DNA of 64,000 nt, from NCBI RefSeq assembly GCF_023715685.1, contig NZ_JAMBOQ010000004.1, forward strand, positions 62,001 to 126,000, in the 5' to 3' direction. Both the position numbers and the translations under genes were made by a program. Under the pieces are notes generated by a model, which worked only from the letters and a program-made list of their open reading frames with translations, did not search any database and was not told where the DNA came from. Of the stretch, positions 37,146 through 46,211 are shown in pieces. Origin of the DNA: Priestia aryabhattai (lineage in GTDB: Bacteria > Bacillota > Bacilli > Bacillales > Bacillaceae_H). Every line of letters begins with the position of its first letter. Position 1 is the stretch's first letter.

Positions 37146-37169
37146 AAAAATGTTAACGTTAACATTTTT
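37146..37169 (+). promoter_or_regulatory. ExuR operator 3 before uxaB
   Basis: Perfect 24-bp palindrome with core TGTTAACGTTAACA (37151-37164), identical to the two before uxaC. It implies a second ExuR-controlled promoter for uxaB-uxaA. Confidence 0.82.
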
Positions 37170-37237
37170 TTGAATTAAACTAATATAAAACAATATATAA
37201 ATAATAATGTTAATGTGTGCAAAAAGGAGATGCTAAC

Positions 37238-38701
37238 ATGAAGTTAAACCGTCAGATGCAAGTTAACACACGTATATATCCAGAAAAAATTCTGCAGTTT
37301 GGAGAAGGCGTATTTCTAAGAGGGTTTGCTGATTGGCAAATTCATCAAATGAACAAACGAACTGCATTTAAAGGCAGTATAGTAGCCGTCAATCCAAGAA
37401 TCACAGGAAATGCAGGTAAATTGAATAAGCAAGACGGTTTATTTACGGTTTCTCTTCAAGGAATTCAAGACGGTAAAGCAATCAAAGAACACGAAGTAAT
37501 TGAATCCATTAGCCGCGGGCTAAATCCATATGAAGACTATGAAGCGTATATTCAATTAGCGGAGAAAGAAGAGTTAAGATTTCTCATTTCTAATACAACA
37601 GAGGCAGGCATCGCATTTTTAGAAGAAGATCGCTTGGACCATGCTCCGCAAAAGAGTTTTCCAGGTAAGGTCACGGCCTTTCTATATAAGAGGTTTAAAG
37701 CTTTTCAAGGAGATCCAACAAAGGGACTTATTATCCTTCCGTGTGAATTAGTGGAGCGAAACGGGGACTTGTTAAAGAAAATGGTATTACGCTATGCCGA
37801 CAAATGGAATTTAGAAGAGAAGTTTATCGAGTGGATACACGAAGCAAACGCTTTTTGCTGCACGCTTGTTGATCGAATTGTGCCAGGTTATCCAAGCGAT
37901 GAAAATAAACTCAATGAACTGAGTTATGAAGATGATTTTTTTGTTATCGCAGAGCCATTTTACTTATGGGTTATTGAGGGACCAGAGTGGGTGAAAGAGG
38001 AGTTTCCCGCGGAGGAAGCTGGTTTACATGTGAAATTTGTGAACGACATTGCACCATATGCGCTGCAGAAAGTAAGAATTTTAAACGGTATTCATACTGC
38101 TATGATGCCTGTTGCGTATTTAGCGGAATTCAATACGGTAAGAGAAGCAGTGGAAGATGAAGTAATCGGAGCGTTTATTCGAAAATGTCTGTATGAAGAA
38201 ATTATTCCTAGTTTACCAGTTTCGGAAGAAGAGTCTTTGTCATTTGCTAAATCTGCATTAGAACGCTTTCAAAATCCATTTATCCACCACGAATTAATGA
38301 GCATCTCTTTAAACAGCATGACAAAGTTTAAAACGCGAAATATCCCAACCCTTAAAGAATACGTTGAAAAACAAGGAGCGCTGCCCGAGTTACTTACATT
38401 CTCTCTAAGTGCCCTCATTTCTTTTTATAAAGGGAAAAGAGGAGGAGAAAAAATTGGGCTATCAGATGACTCTGCAGTTCTAGAGATGTATGAATCTCTT
38501 TGGAATACGTATGACGGTACTGAAAAAAGTATTTCTTACATTGTAAAAGAAGTGCTCGGATATAAACAGCATTGGGGAGAGGATTTAAATATGATTCCTA
38601 GCTTAACAAAATCCGTAACAAATGGAGTCTTAGCCATTGAAACTTTCGGAATGAAACAGGCAATTAAAGAAATTCTCTATGTATCCGAAACTAAACAGTA
38701 A
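37238..38701 (+). CDS. uxaB: Tagaturonate reductase (altronate oxidoreductase)
   Basis: A 487-residue polyol-type long-chain dehydrogenase that reduces tagaturonate to altronate with NADH. It has the N-terminal nucleotide-binding stretch ILQFGEGVFLRGFADWQIHQM. The catalytic lysine region is YALQKVRILNGIHTAM, with FCCTLVDRIVPGYP before it. The frame opens at a GTG (37217), but AAAAAGGAG precedes the ATG at 37238. It lies directly behind operator 3 and overlaps no neighbour; uxaA follows 12 bases later. Confidence 0.9.
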   Translation: MKLNRQMQVNTRIYPEKILQFGEGVFLRGFADWQIHQMNKRTAFKGSIVAVNPRITGNAGKLNKQDGLFTVSLQGIQDGKAIKEHEVIESISRGLNPYEDYEAYIQLAEKEELRFLISNTTEAGIAFLEEDRLDHAPQKSFPGKVTAFLYKRFKAFQGDPTKGLIILPCELVERNGDLLKKMVLRYADKWNLEEKFIEWIHEANAFCCTLVDRIVPGYPSDENKLNELSYEDDFFVIAEPFYLWVIEGPEWVKEEFPAEEAGLHVKFVNDIAPYALQKVRILNGIHTAMMPVAYLAEFNTVREAVEDEVIGAFIRKCLYEEIIPSLPVSEEESLSFAKSALERFQNPFIHHELMSISLNSMTKFKTRNIPTLKEYVEKQGALPELLTFSLSALISFYKGKRGGEKIGLSDDSAVLEMYESLWNTYDGTEKSISYIVKEVLGYKQHWGEDLNMIPSLTKSVTNGVLAIETFGMKQAIKEILYVSETKQ

Positions 38702-38713
38702 GAGGTGAAGCAT

Positions 38714-40204
38714 ATGAAAGAAGTAATTCGTATTCATCAGGAAGATAATGTAGCAGTAGCTTTACGAGACTTTTTAGCACAAGAGAACTTTATGGTTAAT
38801 GGAAAGGAAGTTTCTCTAAAAGAAGAAGTGAAACGGGGCCATAAAATAGCTATTACGCCAATTTCAGCCGGTAACAACATTATAAAATATGGTTTTCCAA
38901 TCGGGCATGCGACTCACTCTATTTCACCTGGTGAATGGGTGCATACGCATAACACAAAAACAAATTTAAATAGAATTAACGAATATGAATTTCACCAAAA
39001 GTTAGCAGCTCCTAAAGAAAAAAAGCAATCGCTAACGTTTAAAGGATATCGCCGCAAAAATGGAAATGTTGGAATTAGAAATGAGCTTTGGATTGTTCCA
39101 ACGGTAGGGTGCGTGAATGGTATAGCCGAACAAATGATTAAACAGTTTCAAAAAGAAATAGAGGATCTTTCACCTTTTGAACATGTGACGGTTTTAAAAC
39201 ACAATTATGGATGTTCTCAGCTCGGTGATGATCACCGTAATACAAGAACCATGCTTACGAGAATGGTACAGCATCCCAATGCCGGTGGAGTATTAGTATT
39301 AGGCCTTGGGTGTGAGAATAATAGCTTAGAAGAATTTAAACAAGCGCTAGGTACAATTGATGAAAGCAGAGTGAAGTTTTTACAATCTCAAGATGTTACG
39401 GATGAAATTGAGGCAGGAGTCACTTTGTTAAAAGAAATTTATGATGCTGCTAAAGACGATAAAAGAGAGGACGTTGATATTTCCAGGCTGAAAGTAGGTC
39501 TTAAATGCGGGGGTTCAGATGGATTATCAGGTATTACAGCAAATCCGCTGCTCGGCAAATTCTCTGACTGGCTTATTGTTCAAGGAGGCACAACGGTTTT
39601 AACGGAAGTGCCTGAAATGTTTGGAGCGGAGACCTTGCTGATGGAAAGAGCAGTTGATGACCAAACATTTAATAAAATTGTTAATCTTGTTAATGACTTT
39701 AAAACGTACTTTCTCAATCATAACCAGCCGGTATATGAAAATCCCTCTCCCGGTAATAAAGCAGGCGGCATTACGACGTTAGAAGATAAATCACTTGGCT
39801 GTACTCAAAAAGCAGGCACAGCCCCAGTCGTAGATGTGCTGAAGTACGGAGACCCCTTACAAATTAGCGGTTTAAATTTGCTGAGTGCTCCTGGAAATGA
39901 TTTAGTTGCCTCCACTGCCTTGGCCGCTTCAGGGTGTCATATTGTATTGTTTACAACGGGAAGAGGCACGCCATTTGGAACATTTGTGCCCACTGTGAAA
40001 ATTTCCACAAACACCGCTCTTTATAACAAGAAGCCCCACTGGGTTGATTTTAATGGAGGAGTGCTGGTTGAAGGTGACACAGAAGAAGCTACGTTAGAAA
40101 GCTTTATTCAGTACATGATCGGAGTTTCTAGTGGAGAGCTTGTAAATAACGAGAAAAATGATTTTAGAGAAATGGCCATTTTTAAAACAGGCGTTACTTT
40201 ATAA
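38714..40204 (+). CDS. uxaA: Altronate dehydratase
   Basis: A 496-residue enzyme paralogous to GarD at 16223. It has an N-terminal SAF domain (about 25-75, EVKRGHKIAITPISAGNNI) and the catalytic region LKHNYGCSQLGDD, VGLKCGGSDGLSGITANPL, ENPSPGNKAGGITTLEDKS and TGRGTPFGTFVPTVK. It dehydrates D-altronate to 2-keto-3-deoxygluconate. The GTG at 38705 overlaps the ribosome site AGAGGTG, so the ATG at 38714 is used. kdgK and kdgA, needed for the next steps, are not in the window. Confidence 0.9.
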   Translation: MKEVIRIHQEDNVAVALRDFLAQENFMVNGKEVSLKEEVKRGHKIAITPISAGNNIIKYGFPIGHATHSISPGEWVHTHNTKTNLNRINEYEFHQKLAAPKEKKQSLTFKGYRRKNGNVGIRNELWIVPTVGCVNGIAEQMIKQFQKEIEDLSPFEHVTVLKHNYGCSQLGDDHRNTRTMLTRMVQHPNAGGVLVLGLGCENNSLEEFKQALGTIDESRVKFLQSQDVTDEIEAGVTLLKEIYDAAKDDKREDVDISRLKVGLKCGGSDGLSGITANPLLGKFSDWLIVQGGTTVLTEVPEMFGAETLLMERAVDDQTFNKIVNLVNDFKTYFLNHNQPVYENPSPGNKAGGITTLEDKSLGCTQKAGTAPVVDVLKYGDPLQISGLNLLSAPGNDLVASTALAASGCHIVLFTTGRGTPFGTFVPTVKISTNTALYNKKPHWVDFNGGVLVEGDTEEATLESFIQYMIGVSSGELVNNEKNDFREMAIFKTGVTL

Positions 40205-40246
40205 ATAAGGCGGTTACTAGATTGTTGAGCGAAAGGAGAAAAGCTA

Positions 40247-41644
40247 GTGAAAAAATATGTGTTTTCTTTGTTTGTGATGACTCTTATGCTTGTTTTACCT
40301 TTCTCTGCACAAGGGGAAGCTCTTTCAGCAAATGAAAAAATAACGGCAATTAAAGAACAACTTCAGCCTCCCTCATTTCCAAACCGTACGTTTAATATTA
40401 AGCGGTATGGAGCAGTAGGAAATGGAAAGTCTGACTCAACCGCTGCTTTTAAAAAAGCAATCGAAGCGGCTAACAAAGCAGGAGGAGGGCGCGTTGTTGT
40501 TCCACCAGGAACTTACGTTACCGGTGCGATTTATTTAAAAAGCAACGTAAATCTTCATATAATGAAAAAAGCTACGATTAAGTTTAGTCAAAATCCTGAC
40601 AAATACTTGCCTGCTGTTTTAACCAGATGGGAAGGTGTGGAGCTATATAATTATTCACCGCTTATCTATGCTTATAACGAAAAAAATATTGCGATTACAG
40701 GAGAAGGAACGTTAGATGGACAGGGTGATAACGAACATTGGTGGCCGTGGAAAGGAAAACAGGAATTTGGATGGAAAGAAGGAGAGCCGAATCAACAGCA
40801 AGATCGCGATTTGCTGTTTAAAATGGCAGAAGAAAAAATACCTGTTAAAGAGCGTGTATTTGGCAAAGGGCACTATTTGCGGCCTAGTTTTATTCAGCCT
40901 TATCACAGCAAAAATATCATCATAAAAGGCGTAACCATTTTAAATTCGCCAATGTGGCAAATCAATCCAGTCTTAAGCGAGAACATTTTAATTGATGATG
41001 TAAAAATTATAGGTCACGGTCCGAATAATGATGGAGTAGATCCTGAATCGAGTAAAAATGTGCTTATTAAAGATTCTTATTTTGATAATGGAGATGATTG
41101 TATTGCGATTAAGTCGGGGCGTAATGCAGACGGAAGAAGAATCAACGTACCAAGTGAAAATATTATTATTGAAGGAAACGAAATGAAAGATGGCCACGGG
41201 GGTGTTGTGATCGGTAGCGAAATATCAGGCAGCGTTCGGAACGTATTTGCTCAGCATAATGTCATGGACAGTCCCAATCTAGACCGAGCGCTGCGGATTA
41301 AAACAAATTCAGTTCGCGGCGGTACTATTGAAGATATCGACTTTAGCGATAATACGGTCAAAAGCGTTGGTAGCGAAGTGATTCAAATAGACATGTACTA
41401 TGAAGAGGGAGACACTGAGAATTTCACACCCGTAGTTCGTAATATCAACATAGAAAATTTGCAAAGCAATGGAGGCAAATATGGTGTATGGATCCGAGCC
41501 TACGAACGTTCTCCTGTCACAAACCTAACGATTCGTCATTCTAATTTTCAACATGTTGCAACACCATTGTTAATGGAAAATGTAAAGAATCCTGTGTTTG
41601 AAGAGTTTTGTATAAATGGAAGCTGCATGAATACCAACCATTAA
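40247..41644 (+). CDS. Secreted GH28 polygalacturonase
   Basis: A 465-residue glycoside hydrolase family 28 enzyme with a Sec signal peptide (KKYVFSLFVMTLMLVLPF, cleavage near residue 25). The parallel beta-helix domain contains the catalytic aspartate triad in GPNNDGVDPESS and DNGDDCIAIKSGR, the GHGGVVIGSE histidine and the RALRIKTN substrate-binding motif. All GH28 catalytic residues are present. It likely releases galacturonate from pectin outside the cell for the uxa pathway. It starts with GTG after AAAGGAG and is the last gene before a terminator. Confidence 0.9.
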   Translation: MKKYVFSLFVMTLMLVLPFSAQGEALSANEKITAIKEQLQPPSFPNRTFNIKRYGAVGNGKSDSTAAFKKAIEAANKAGGGRVVVPPGTYVTGAIYLKSNVNLHIMKKATIKFSQNPDKYLPAVLTRWEGVELYNYSPLIYAYNEKNIAITGEGTLDGQGDNEHWWPWKGKQEFGWKEGEPNQQQDRDLLFKMAEEKIPVKERVFGKGHYLRPSFIQPYHSKNIIIKGVTILNSPMWQINPVLSENILIDDVKIIGHGPNNDGVDPESSKNVLIKDSYFDNGDDCIAIKSGRNADGRRINVPSENIIIEGNEMKDGHGGVVIGSEISGSVRNVFAQHNVMDSPNLDRALRIKTNSVRGGTIEDIDFSDNTVKSVGSEVIQIDMYYEEGDTENFTPVVRNINIENLQSNGGKYGVWIRAYERSPVTNLTIRHSNFQHVATPLLMENVKNPVFEEFCINGSCMNTNH

Positions 41645-41671
41645 AAGATGTGTTCATAATCAGCTGCAAGC

Positions 41672-41699
41672 AAAAAAGCCCTTACTGGGCTTTTTTTTT
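41672..41699 (+). terminator. Terminator after the GH28 gene
   Basis: AGCCC and GGGCT with A-rich lead and a nine-T tail; end of the uxaB-uxaA-GH28 unit. Confidence 0.8.
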
Positions 41700-41936
41700 G
41701 ATGTTGAGGCTTCAAAAAATATACATAAATGATATGTCCGTGTGTTAATAATGGTAAAAACCTGCTCTGGAATTTTTGCTATTTTATAGATGAGTCAAAT
41801 GATTCTTACTAATTGATAGATAACGTGGGTGAAAAAATGGCTTTTGACGATTTTTTTCTTAGCAATTTATTACCTAAATGTGGATATGAGAGGTGCGAGG
41901 GAAGGTACATAAAAGAATTATAAAAACATTTATCTT

Positions 41937-41950
41937 TGTAAGCGTTTTAT
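41937..41950 (+). promoter_or_regulatory. Candidate cre site
   Basis: TGTAAGCGTTTTAT, close to the CcpA consensus, upstream of the broken GH42 gene. An identical copy occurs 101 bp further on. Confidence 0.5.
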
Positions 41951-42037
41951 TCTTTATTTTAATAAAGAGCAAAAAAAGGATATTTTTCTCTATTTTTTTA
42001 CCATTGAATATTTTAAATAAAGTTCATAAAATAAACT

Positions 42038-42051
42038 TGTAAGCGTTTTAT
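42038..42051 (+). promoter_or_regulatory. Candidate cre site (identical copy)
   Basis: A second exact TGTAAGCGTTTTAT, 162 bp before the pseudogene ribosome site region. Two equal sites suggest the operon was under tight catabolite repression before decay. Confidence 0.5.
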
Positions 42052-42212
42052 AAGATTGAGAAATATGTATGTCGAAAGTTAGATAGAGATTTATTTATGA
42101 AGAAAGAAAATGTGATTTTTTTGCTTTTGATCACTGTTTCCGAGGATACCTTAACAATTAGCAGCAAATCGTTCATGTAATGAAATAAAAGAATAGATAG
42201 GAGTAGAGAAAA

Positions 42213-43042
42213 ATGTACATCGGTGTCAATTATTACCCTGAACATTGGCAGAGAATATGATAGAAGAAGATATCCAAGGCATTAAAGAGTTGGGATCAAA
42301 CATGGTGAGAATAGGAGAGTTCGCTTGGCATCTTATGGAGCCTAAAGAAGGGAAATATGACTTTTCCTTTTTTGATAGCGTTATCAAAAAGCTCAAAAAA
42401 CAGAATATTGATGTTATATTTGGTACTCCTACTGCAACTTTTCCGGCTTTGCAAATAATTGATGAAGAACTAGGTGATAGATTTACTGAATTTACAGAAA
42501 ACGGCGGCGTAATCATTTTTACTTTCAGAACCGGTATGAAAGACAAACAAAATAATATTCATTTTAAACAGACGCTGCCGGGATACGTAAAAGAAAAGAC
42601 AGAGATTGAAATTCATGAAGTGGAAGCACTGTCTTCTACTCAAAAAGCATCCATTAAAGGAAAAGGACAGTATGAAGGAGAACAAGCAAGTGCCTCCGTG
42701 TGAAGAGATATTATCACGCCTGTAACAGCTGAAGTGCTGTATGAATATGATAATCCATTTTATAATCAAGCGGCTGTAACAAAAAATCAGTTTGGTCGCG
42801 GAACGGTTTATTATGTAGGCTGTGGAATTGAGGAACAGACTTTTGAAAAAATTGCGCTTGATATTGTGAAACAACAGCATATTGAGCATACAGAAAGTGA
42901 AGAGGGAATTGAAGTATATCCTCGAAAGCTGGGAGAGAAGAGTTACTACTTTCTAATGAATCATACCCAAGAAGTAAAAGTATTTAAAGATATTGTCCTG
43001 CAGCCTTACGAAAGTCGCGTTGTGGAAAATAGGCATCAGTAA
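42213..43042 (+). pseudogene. Decayed GH42 beta-galactosidase gene
   Basis: Fragments of one GH42 enzyme lie in order. The start MYIGVNYYPEHW (42213) stops after 15 codons. The reading resumes one frame over at about 42245 with MIEEDIQGIKELGSNMVRIG, the family N-terminus. After NIDVIFGTPTATFPA the sequence jumps to the C-terminal trimerisation region (LGDRFTEFTENGGVIIFTFR), so several hundred residues are missing. ASV is then followed by TGA at 42701-42703, where homologs have Trp, and the C-terminal domain continues to 43042. Frameshift, deletion and nonsense change together leave no doubt of inactivation. A normal family member has about 670 residues. Confidence 0.9.
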
Positions 43043-43091
43043 CAGAAGACTAGAATCTCATGAAATACTGAGATTCTAGACACCAATGATA

Positions 43092-43105
43092 TGAAAGCGT
43101 TTTAT
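43092..43105 (+). promoter_or_regulatory. Candidate cre site before the second GPH transporter
   Basis: TGAAAGCGTTTTAT, nearly consensus. It overlaps the upstream open frame of the transporter gene, which argues for the later start at 43127. Confidence 0.5.
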
Positions 43106-43126
43106 AGGAGAAGGGAGTTAGGTTAT

Positions 43127-44491
43127 ATGAGCATGGGGGTACAGTCAAAAGTTTCTCTGAAAACCGTATTATCATACGGAATGGGGAGTTTTGGAAACAA
43201 TATTATTTATGCATTAACAAGTACATATTTAATGATTTTTTATACAGATAGTGTAGGATTAAATGCCGCAGCTGTAGGAACTTTATTTCTTATCGCTAGG
43301 ATATGGGATGGAATTGCAGACATTATTATTGGAATGATTGTTGATAATACAGAAACGAGATTTGGTAAGTTTAGGCCTTATCTTTTAATAGGCGGATTTT
43401 TTGCAGCCGTTGCTACAGTCGCTTGTTTTATTAGTCCAGATCTTTCTCATACAGGAAAATTAATTTATGCCTATATCACCTATATCGCATGGGGAACAAG
43501 TTTTGCCATCATGGATATTCCCTATTGGTCGCTTTCGGCAACCATTACACAAGATGTAAAAGAACGAAATAAAGTAGTAGCTTTCCCTAGAACAATTGCA
43601 GCAGTAGGCTCTTTGTTTGCTAGTTTATTAACTCTTCCATTAGCTCATTATTTCGGAAATTGGTTTATACTTAGTCTTATTTATGCGTGTATCTTAATGA
43701 TTACAATGATTATTACATTTTCAGGAGTAAAAGAAACCTATACTGTAAAAAGACAGGAAAAGCAGACGCCAAAAGCAGTTTGGAACTTATTTATTCAAAA
43801 TAAACCGCTGCGCTATCTGATCTTCTCGATGCTTTTAGTAGAAACGATTTTAACGATTCGAACTACTTTTTCTATTTACTATTTTAAATATAATTTAAAT
43901 GCAGAGAATATCGCGTCTCTTTATTTAACCTTATTTTTTACAGCACAAATTTTAGGAGCGATCGCGTCTCCTTTTATTTCAAATAAATTTGGAAAGAAAC
44001 GCGCAGCGATATGGGGAATTGCGCTAAATGCTGTAGCCACTATCACAATGTTTGTAACTGGTTTTCACGTTATGCCGGTGATGGTTTTAAGCTTTTTAGC
44101 TTCTTTCGGCGGTGGAGTTAGCAACATTGCTCAAACATCTATGCTTGCTGACTGTGTAGAATACGGCGAATGGAAAACCGGGAACCGAGCAGAAGGAATG
44201 GTATTTTCTACGAATATCTTCAAAACGAAGGTTGCTTCAGCAATGGGAGGAGCAGTAGGTGGGTATATTCTTTCAGCAGTAGGATATGTGCCAAATCAAA
44301 TCCAGTCCCATAGCACACTCATTTGGATCGCTTTAATCTTTACGATGATTCCGGGTATTCTCTGCTTGTTATCACTTGTTCCACTCGCAAAATATGAGTT
44401 AACTGAGAAGAGATATCTAGAGATTTTACAGGATATGAAAAAGCGCTCAAGCGGTATAAAAGAAAAAACGGCTATGAGAGTTTCTAGCTGA
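43127..44491 (+). CDS. GPH-family sugar:cation symporter
   Basis: A 454-residue 12-helix transporter, a paralog of the one at 34623 (shared YGMGSFGNNIIYALTSTYLM, DIPYWSLSATITQDVKERN, ADCVEYGEWKTGNRAEG). It follows the dead GH42 gene, so it probably imported beta-galactosides or pectin oligosaccharides for that enzyme. An ATG at 43091 is in frame but overlaps a cre-like site. GGAGAAGGGAG precedes the ATG at 43127, which is taken as start. The gene looks intact although its partner is lost. Confidence 0.82.
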   Translation: MSMGVQSKVSLKTVLSYGMGSFGNNIIYALTSTYLMIFYTDSVGLNAAAVGTLFLIARIWDGIADIIIGMIVDNTETRFGKFRPYLLIGGFFAAVATVACFISPDLSHTGKLIYAYITYIAWGTSFAIMDIPYWSLSATITQDVKERNKVVAFPRTIAAVGSLFASLLTLPLAHYFGNWFILSLIYACILMITMIITFSGVKETYTVKRQEKQTPKAVWNLFIQNKPLRYLIFSMLLVETILTIRTTFSIYYFKYNLNAENIASLYLTLFFTAQILGAIASPFISNKFGKKRAAIWGIALNAVATITMFVTGFHVMPVMVLSFLASFGGGVSNIAQTSMLADCVEYGEWKTGNRAEGMVFSTNIFKTKVASAMGGAVGGYILSAVGYVPNQIQSHSTLIWIALIFTMIPGILCLLSLVPLAKYELTEKRYLEILQDMKKRSSGIKEKTAMRVSS

Positions 44492-44608
44492 TTTAAATTA
44501 GCATAAACATTGTACACAAAAACAATGAGAAAAAAAGACTGCATTTTCTCGGCTCCTCTTGCTATGATGTCAGATAGACAGATATCAATGTAAAGAGGAG
44601 TTTTGGTT

Positions 44609-44854
44609 ATGTTTATTAATTTTTCAAAAGAAGACAAAGATAAAATGCTGGATGAAATTCAAACGTTCTTTTATAACGAACGAGATGAAGAAATAAGTGA
44701 ATTTGCAGCGGAAAATGTATTAGAGTTTATTAAAGAGCATATCGGCCCTTACTTTTATAATCAAGCAATTAAAGATGCAGAAGATATTATGAACCAAGTC
44801 ATGCTTTCTGCAGAAGAAAATTTACATGCATTAAAAAAACCAGTCGAAAAGTAG
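44609..44854 (+). CDS. DUF2164 family protein
   Basis: An 81-residue acidic soluble protein. It opens INFSKEDKDKMLDEIQTFF and includes EISEFAAENVLEFIKEHIGPYFYNQAI, the pattern of the DUF2164 family. The function is not known. AAAGAGGAG lies eight bases before the ATG at 44609; an in-frame TTG at 44603 is too close to it. It is a single gene with its own terminator. Confidence 0.75.
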   Translation: MFINFSKEDKDKMLDEIQTFFYNERDEEISEFAAENVLEFIKEHIGPYFYNQAIKDAEDIMNQVMLSAEENLHALKKPVEK

Positions 44855-44884
44855 TTCAAAAAAGAAAATAAGAAGTAGGACAAG

Positions 44885-44918
44885 AGCGTTTTATGTAAAA
44901 AACATAAAGCGCTTTTGT
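44885..44918 (+). terminator. Terminator after DUF2164 gene
   Basis: AGCGTTTTATGT (44885-44896) and ACATAAAGCGCT (44902-44913) followed by TTTTGTT. Confidence 0.75.
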
Positions 44919-44949
44919 TCGTCTATGAAACAAATTATTTGTTCGCACA

Positions 44950-45049
44950 AGTGATATACGACGGTTCTGGTCCCTCGAGGTTCTTCACGCCCAGAGTGGT
45001 TATAATGACAAGCGGCAATCAATCTTTATAGATTGGCTGCCGTTTTTTT
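44950..45049 (+). ncRNA. Possible small structured RNA ending in a terminator
   Basis: A GC-richer patch in AT-rich surroundings. TCTGG (44966-44970) can pair with CCAGA (44991-44995) around a small CCTCGAGG hairpin. The segment ends in a terminator: CGGCAATCAATC (45013-45024), GATTGGCTGCCG (45031-45042), then seven T. No reading frame of note is present. A TATAAT at 45000-45005 could instead be the promoter of a very short transcript. No known RNA family is recognised. Confidence 0.35.
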
Positions 45050-45143
45050 GTGGGTCAAATTTAAAATGAAAGATAAGAAAAAATATTTGAATAATTATAT
45101 GATTTCTTATATAATAACGAAAAGGATGAGGAGTTGACTTGTA

Positions 45144-45341
45144 ATGGAAAACTATACGTCCCGCAAAATGACACGAGAAGAAGTAAAAGTATCAGATGCG
45201 ACAGCAGCTCAATTAGTATTAAATAAATCTCTTCGTGACTTTAAAAAAGCACAGCTTTTACTGCAGATCGATCAGTCTTTAGAAAAAAGAGATAAAGAAA
45301 CTTTTTTACGTTTAACTGAAGAGTTAAAAGAAGTTTGTTAA
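45144..45341 (+). CDS. IDEAL domain-containing protein
   Basis: A 65-residue protein whose C-terminal half, LLLQIDQSLEKRDKETFLRLTEELKE, is a typical IDEAL domain, a short helical module found in Bacillaceae proteins of unknown role. The N-terminal part is polar. It is a single gene with GATGAGGAG upstream and a clean terminator. Confidence 0.75.
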   Translation: MENYTSRKMTREEVKVSDATAAQLVLNKSLRDFKKAQLLLQIDQSLEKRDKETFLRLTEELKEVC

Positions 45342-45364
45342 ATAATCTACCAAAATAAACAATC

Positions 45365-45395
45365 AGCCTTTGCTTTTAGTGAGCAAAGGCTTTTT
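45365..45395 (+). terminator. Terminator after IDEAL gene
   Basis: Arms AGCCTTTGCT and AGCAAAGGCT, loop of seven, T run. Confidence 0.85.
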
Positions 45396-45454
45396 ATATG
45401 GAAAAAAACGGATAAATGTTTTGTTTCTTCTGAAAGCGGTAAAAGTATAGTATG

Positions 45455-45510
45455 GATGATAAAGCAAAAATCAAGAAGTCTCTTACTTTATTATTTTTTG
45501 CTTTATCATC
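45455..45510. repeat. 16-bp perfect inverted repeat before the universal stress gene
   Basis: GATGATAAAGCAAAAA (45455-45470) and TTTTTGCTTTATCATC (45495-45510) with a 24-base loop, ending 57 bases before the start at 45568. No T tail follows. It may be a leader structure or two operator half-sites. Confidence 0.6.
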
Positions 45511-45567
45511 TACAGCATCTAGATGGTAACGCATCATGAAAGAACAAAAAGAGAGAGGGTTCTTTAT

Positions 45568-45987
45568 ATGTATAAAAAAATCTTAGTCGCCTTTGATGGT
45601 TCCGCACCTTCTATTCGTGCTCTTCAACATGCAAGTAAACTAGCTAAAAGCGTAAATGCTAATAAGCTGACAATTGTACATATTAAGGAAAGAATTCACT
45701 TGCAGCAGCCTGTTTTTAGCGTTGACTTAGACGCACTGATAGAAGAAGAAAACCGCGATATTTTATCTGAAGCTCACAATCATTTAACTCAATCAGGTAT
45801 TCCGTATGAGGCATACGGTTTAGAAGGCACAGCTTCAAAGAAAATTATCGAATACGCACATGACAATCAACAAGACGTCATTGTAATAGGAAGTCAAGGA
45901 AAGGGCTTTGTTAAAGAGACATTTTTAGGCAGTGTAAGTCACGAAGTGGCTCAATCAGCAGAATGTCCTGTTATTATTGTTAAATAA
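45568..45987 (+). CDS. Universal stress protein (UspA family)
   Basis: A 139-residue single-domain protein with the Usp fold. It starts KKILVAFDGSAPSIRALQHA and holds the ATP-binding motif VIGSQGKGFVKETFLGSVSH near the C-terminus, followed by ECPVIIVK. ATP binding is therefore predicted. The frame is open from 45523, but GAGAGAGGG precedes the ATG at 45568, which also fits the family length. It is a single gene ended by a terminator. Confidence 0.9.
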   Translation: MYKKILVAFDGSAPSIRALQHASKLAKSVNANKLTIVHIKERIHLQQPVFSVDLDALIEEENRDILSEAHNHLTQSGIPYEAYGLEGTASKKIIEYAHDNQQDVIVIGSQGKGFVKETFLGSVSHEVAQSAECPVIIVK

Positions 45988-46019
45988 AAAGCATGTTCTC
46001 CTACGAGAACATGCTTTTT
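45986..46019 (+). terminator. Terminator after usp gene
   Basis: Arms AAAAAGCATGTTCTC and GAGAACATGCTTTTT, loop of four. Confidence 0.9.
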
Positions 46020-46211
46020 GCTTTTGGATCATGTAGTGCTGCGCGCTTAGTAAATTGGAAATTTGCTGTGTGATAAATGTACTTCATACGCTACGCTGTC
46101 AGATACCTGTGGTAAACTGTCAGAGAATAATGGTTATTTAATCATGTATGTTTTATTCTGCACAGTTTCTTCAATTATTACTTCTATAATTAAAGCAAGG
46201 GATGTGAATAA

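Larger units (their letters stand above)
41700..42212. other. Promoter region of the decayed beta-galactosidase operon
   Basis: No gene is seen. The segment is AT-rich and carries two cre-like sites at 41937 and 42038 (separate entries). A ribosome site GATAGGAG lies just before the pseudogene start. Confidence 0.45.

Noticed and set aside
42245..42703. Independent 150-residue protein
   Set aside because: Its two halves are the N- and C-terminal ends of one GH42 enzyme. It is part of a pseudogene, not a gene.
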